Assembly: GCA_964518955.1 (NCBI GenBank)
Contig: CAZFHS010000031.1
Coordinates: forward strand, 16,248-80,247
Reading direction: 5' to 3'
Origin: JBDGYW01 sp964518955
GTDB taxonomy: Bacteria > Gemmatimonadota > Gemmatimonadetes > Gemmatimonadales > GWC2-71-9
DNA length: 64,000 bases
Shown here: positions 61,348-64,000 of the stretch, piece by piece
Position numbering within the stretch: position 1 is the first letter of the stretch
Layout of the letters: each line of letters begins with the position of its first letter
Notes under the pieces: generated by a model
Seen by the model: only the letters and a program-made list of their open reading frames with translations
Told to the model about the DNA's origin: nothing
The model's database searches: none
Program-made: the position numbers and the translations under genes

Positions 61348-61503
61348 ATGACCGAGAAGATCATGGTTCGAGAATCACTGGCCATTGGGAACATCGTCTA
61401 CGGACCGGCGATGGAAATCCCTCTCGCGGAATGGCTGCGATTGCCGGTCAAGGAGAGGAACATGCTGCTAAACAAGGGAAGGGTCGAGCAGCGAGAGGAG
61501 TGA
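61348..61503 (+). CDS. Small hypothetical protein, 51 residues
   Basis: ATG preceded by AGGAGAGAGGA. Reads MTEKIMVRESLAIGNIVYGP...LAEWLRLPVKERNMLLNKGRVEQREE, amphipathic with a basic-acidic end. No family recognised. The strong ribosome site and sensible composition support it as real. It is transcribed toward the minus-strand ATPase gene. Confidence 0.45.
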   Translation: MTEKIMVRESLAIGNIVYGPAMEIPLAEWLRLPVKERNMLLNKGRVEQREE

Positions 61504-61554
61504 ATCGTAGCGATGGCCTCGTGGCGCAAAATCCGTCGCTTACACGTAGCTCAT

Positions 61555-63978
61555 TCAAGAATTCCCAGTAGTGACCTTTTGAAGGTGAACTTTCCCGCAA
61601 GGGCATTGGAAATCCGGTTTCTGATAGACAGCTAACTCACCGCAGCCACACCGAATCATGTTCCGTATCACATCCCACTTGTCCACTACAATCTGTAGCT
61701 CTTCAGGTGTTAGCGGTATCTCTAGGTCTTTCGCATGAGCACAAAGGTTGCGAAAGCCGTTCTCCGCTCGTAGCTCCGCAACTGCAACGGTTAGTGGGTG
61801 TGCTGCACCCAACTTCTTCTGGACCCTTGTTCGAAAACCGTCAACAAGTGGTTCTAGTGTATACTCGTTCCGCCGATTGTATTTCAGTTCCACTTCGAAC
61901 GCCTCACATGCCTCCTGAAATTCAAACTCAAGAATAGGCCCGAGTGCGGCTCCCGCAGGCATCGGTTTGTCCTGTTCGATCAAGGCTTCGACCGTCTCAA
62001 TCGAGTCGAGAGAGTCGCCTTGAATCGGCCCGACACCAAAATCGTGGCGAATGAACGATATCCGCTTCCAATCCGGTAGGCGTCTGCACAACCGATCACG
62101 CCATGCGGAATCATGGGTCAATAGTAAGATCTGATGATCGGCAAACTCGTTCTTCATGAGTTGCAGCAATTGCGGCCTCTTATAGCCGTCAAGGCTGTTC
62201 ACAACATCATCCAACACTATGAATGGGAAATCAGGATTGAATTGACGCACTGATGCAAAGAAGACTGCAAGGCCAAAACTGCTCAGTTGTGACTCACTAA
62301 GGTACTTGTAGGCAGGGCTAGTTGATTTGCCATGAAACATCACTTCAAGAACCGCTGATCGGTCCTGATCAGGGACAATTCGCAGGTACGGGTCACATAG
62401 GTCAGGTGTCGAACTCTCCAGCGCCGCAAAATACAACTTCACATCCGAAGAAATCTCTTCGAACCGATTCTGCACATCGGAAGTGCTAGAACTGACGAAG
62501 TGCTCAATCACAGCGTTCAGATCCTTCTCGACACCAACCACAGCAGCCGCCCACTTCGTCTCCTTCTGGAGCTTCTCCCACTGTTTGAGAACAAGTGCCA
62601 CCGTCTCATAGTCAGCAACCAACTGGGTACGACGGTTATCCTGTTCAAGCGCCTCCCGCTGCCCCATCACCTTGGTGATCGCTTCACGGCGCAACGATTC
62701 ATAGTCGCTGACACGCTGCTTGAGGTGGATCGAGAGTTCCCGGAACTCCGCAAGCGACCCCGAATCAATGTTCTTCGGTTCTAAATCAAGTTGCGATTTG
62801 AGTCCAGCAATCGTCTCAGTGATCTGACCAGCGTGTCCGAGGAGTGGCTTCAAAAGACGTTTTAAGTCCTCTTCTGTGAGCGAGTCAACAGCAAGCTCCA
62901 AATCTGAGGTGAATCCATCCTGCTCACTTATCAACTCAAGCGCACGGTTCCGTGAACGCTCAACGCCTTCAAACACGCGCTTCAGTTCATCCAGCTTGGC
63001 CCGTTCGGATTCGACATGCTCAAGCAGATTTCCCGTATACAACCTACCGCAAAGTGGGCACACATCCGGTTCATCCAACGTAGCGATTGCCTCAGTACCG
63101 TCCTCAAACAGCTTCAGCAGTACGAGTTGATTCAACTCTTCCCTCTTATCCTTGAAAGGAAGAGCCTGATCGCTGTAGTCACTGATGCTATCCAACACAT
63201 CGTCGCTACATGCAGCCTCTGTAAGCTCCTTCTCGACGGAACTTAGTTCAGCCAACCTTGAGGCAGCCGGGTCGTCTTCGACACGCGTTCGAAGCTGATC
63301 AAGTCCATTTTGTACGCCTTCCCATTTCGGTAGGCATTCTATGTCCTGCCTACAGCAGATTCTCACCAACTCATTCACGATTTTCGACTCCTCAAGGTCT
63401 TCCACCGGTAAGGCGGCACGAATTTCTTCCGCTGTACTCTTTACTCTGGTTGACCAAGATTCCCACTGTTTGCTAAACTGGCGTTGAACTCTTCGGAGTG
63501 CTTTCTGATATTCTACTTGCGGTGCAAAACCCATCAGCTCGGAGAGAACGTCATATCGATCAGTCTTGCTCAGGTACACGAAACGGGTGATGTCTGCGTA
63601 CCGCACATGGCTTGGATGGGGTGCGATTTGATTTAAGTATGAGAGATTGCCGGAGACTTTCGGCAGAGTCTTTCTGGCGGGGTCGAACTTCCTGCAAATG
63701 GTCCCTAGCTGAGCGTCCGTGAATTCCACTTCAACGTATGTTGCATCAGCCTCAGCTTCACGGTGAGGGTATGCATCGGGGCCTGCACCTTCCCTTCCAA
63801 GGTGATCAATCTTCCCGTGCCAAAACCATTCCCACGCGTCTGTAATGGAACTCTTCCCAGTACCATTGCGCCCATACACAAACAGTGAACTAGGTTTTGC
63901 TGCTTTGGTGAAATCAATGGTCAGGGGAGCTAGTATGCCACGAAAACCCGAGATACGCATTTGCTTAATCGGAAGCAT
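61555..63978 (-). CDS. Rad50/RecN-like AAA ATPase with CPxC hook and C-terminal zinc ribbon
   Basis: 807 residues; GGGAGG five bases before the ATG. N-terminal RecF/SMC-type start MRISGFRGILAPLTIDF with Walker A GRNGTGKSS (about 36-44). There is a coiled coil, then DVCPLCGRLYTGNLLEHVESERAKLDEL near residue 308, which looks like a Rad50 zinc hook, and a second coiled arm. The signature-like KYLSESQLSSFGLAVFFASV and Walker B PFIVLDDVVNSLD with a following LLTHDS switch are present. After the ATPase comes an extra C-terminal region ending in a zinc ribbon (CGCGELAVYQKPDFQCPCG). ATPases of this type occur in anti-phage systems paired with nucleases. A nuclease candidate lies 3 kb away in the same island. 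Confidence 0.85.
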   Translation of the reverse strand: MLPIKQMRISGFRGILAPLTIDFTKAAKPSSLFVYGRNGTGKSSITDAWEWFWHGKIDHLGREGAGPDAYPHREAEADATYVEVEFTDAQLGTICRKFDPARKTLPKVSGNLSYLNQIAPHPSHVRYADITRFVYLSKTDRYDVLSELMGFAPQVEYQKALRRVQRQFSKQWESWSTRVKSTAEEIRAALPVEDLEESKIVNELVRICCRQDIECLPKWEGVQNGLDQLRTRVEDDPAASRLAELSSVEKELTEAACSDDVLDSISDYSDQALPFKDKREELNQLVLLKLFEDGTEAIATLDEPDVCPLCGRLYTGNLLEHVESERAKLDELKRVFEGVERSRNRALELISEQDGFTSDLELAVDSLTEEDLKRLLKPLLGHAGQITETIAGLKSQLDLEPKNIDSGSLAEFRELSIHLKQRVSDYESLRREAITKVMGQREALEQDNRRTQLVADYETVALVLKQWEKLQKETKWAAAVVGVEKDLNAVIEHFVSSSTSDVQNRFEEISSDVKLYFAALESSTPDLCDPYLRIVPDQDRSAVLEVMFHGKSTSPAYKYLSESQLSSFGLAVFFASVRQFNPDFPFIVLDDVVNSLDGYKRPQLLQLMKNEFADHQILLLTHDSAWRDRLCRRLPDWKRISFIRHDFGVGPIQGDSLDSIETVEALIEQDKPMPAGAALGPILEFEFQEACEAFEVELKYNRRNEYTLEPLVDGFRTRVQKKLGAAHPLTVAVAELRAENGFRNLCAHAKDLEIPLTPEELQIVVDKWDVIRNMIRCGCGELAVYQKPDFQCPCGKVHLQKVTTGNS

Positions 63979-64000
63979 CGTTGCCTCCCTCAGCAGCAGC

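Overview
The window looks like a chromosomal contig from an uncultured, moderately GC-rich Gram-negative bacterium. The closest fit is Gemmatimonadota or a related lineage. This rests on gene style: soluble Ser/Thr kinases fused to TolB-like and TPR domains, ADOP-type permeases paired with PadR, CocE hydrolases, TPP enzymes with Tat signals, and outer-membrane and lipoprotein genes. A 100-N scaffold gap (22775-22874) shows that it is a draft or metagenome assembly.

Layout. 1-2.8 kb: the 3' part of a hydantoinase-B/oxoprolinase gene and a lipoprotein with an HExxH motif. 2.9-12.5 kb: a tandem array of three intact kinase-TolB-TPR paralogues plus a fourth decayed copy, all on the minus strand, with two small toxin-antitoxin-like modules (HicBA; a MNT-like nucleotidyltransferase pair) in the spacers. 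12.5-21.8 kb: mixed metabolism and signalling (CMD protein, hybrid histidine kinase, GNAT, radical SAM, CocE hydrolase, FAD oxidase), including several genes broken by one in-frame stop. 22-32.3 kb: a large LamG/Ig-like lipoprotein spanning the gap, a dicarboxylate symporter, an ADOP permease with its PadR regulator and a palindromic operator candidate, a cupin, and an M20 amidohydrolase. 32.4-45.5 kb: a diguanylate cyclase, then what I read as a divergent chaperone-usher secretion locus: pilin-like DUF4402 proteins, a PapD-like chaperone, an FimD-like usher frameshifted at an A7 tract, a PATAN/coiled-coil protein and a membrane-anchored carboxypeptidase-regulatory-domain protein. Two good sigma-54 promoter matches precede the pilin-like genes, and an NtrC-type response regulator lies directly upstream. 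45.7-51.3 kb: SagB-type oxidoreductase, SDR, FG-GAP protein, exported creatininase-family protein and Tat-exported TPP enzyme.

51.4-57.0 kb is bracketed by two copies of the 5' half of a tRNA-Leu gene with its upstream flank, both cut off at the end of the anticodon loop. Between them lie a fifth kinase-TPR gene, this one with a membrane helix, and a secreted subtilisin. 57-64 kb reads as a lower-GC accessory island. It holds a PH/SHOCT protein, a putative PD-(D/E)XK nuclease, a lipoprotein, a ribbon-helix-helix protein with repeated upstream sites, a two-helix membrane protein, a 51-residue ORF and a Rad50-like AAA ATPase with a CPxC hook and a C-terminal zinc ribbon. This is a candidate defence or mobile region.

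All functional calls come from reading motifs and gene order; no database search was run.
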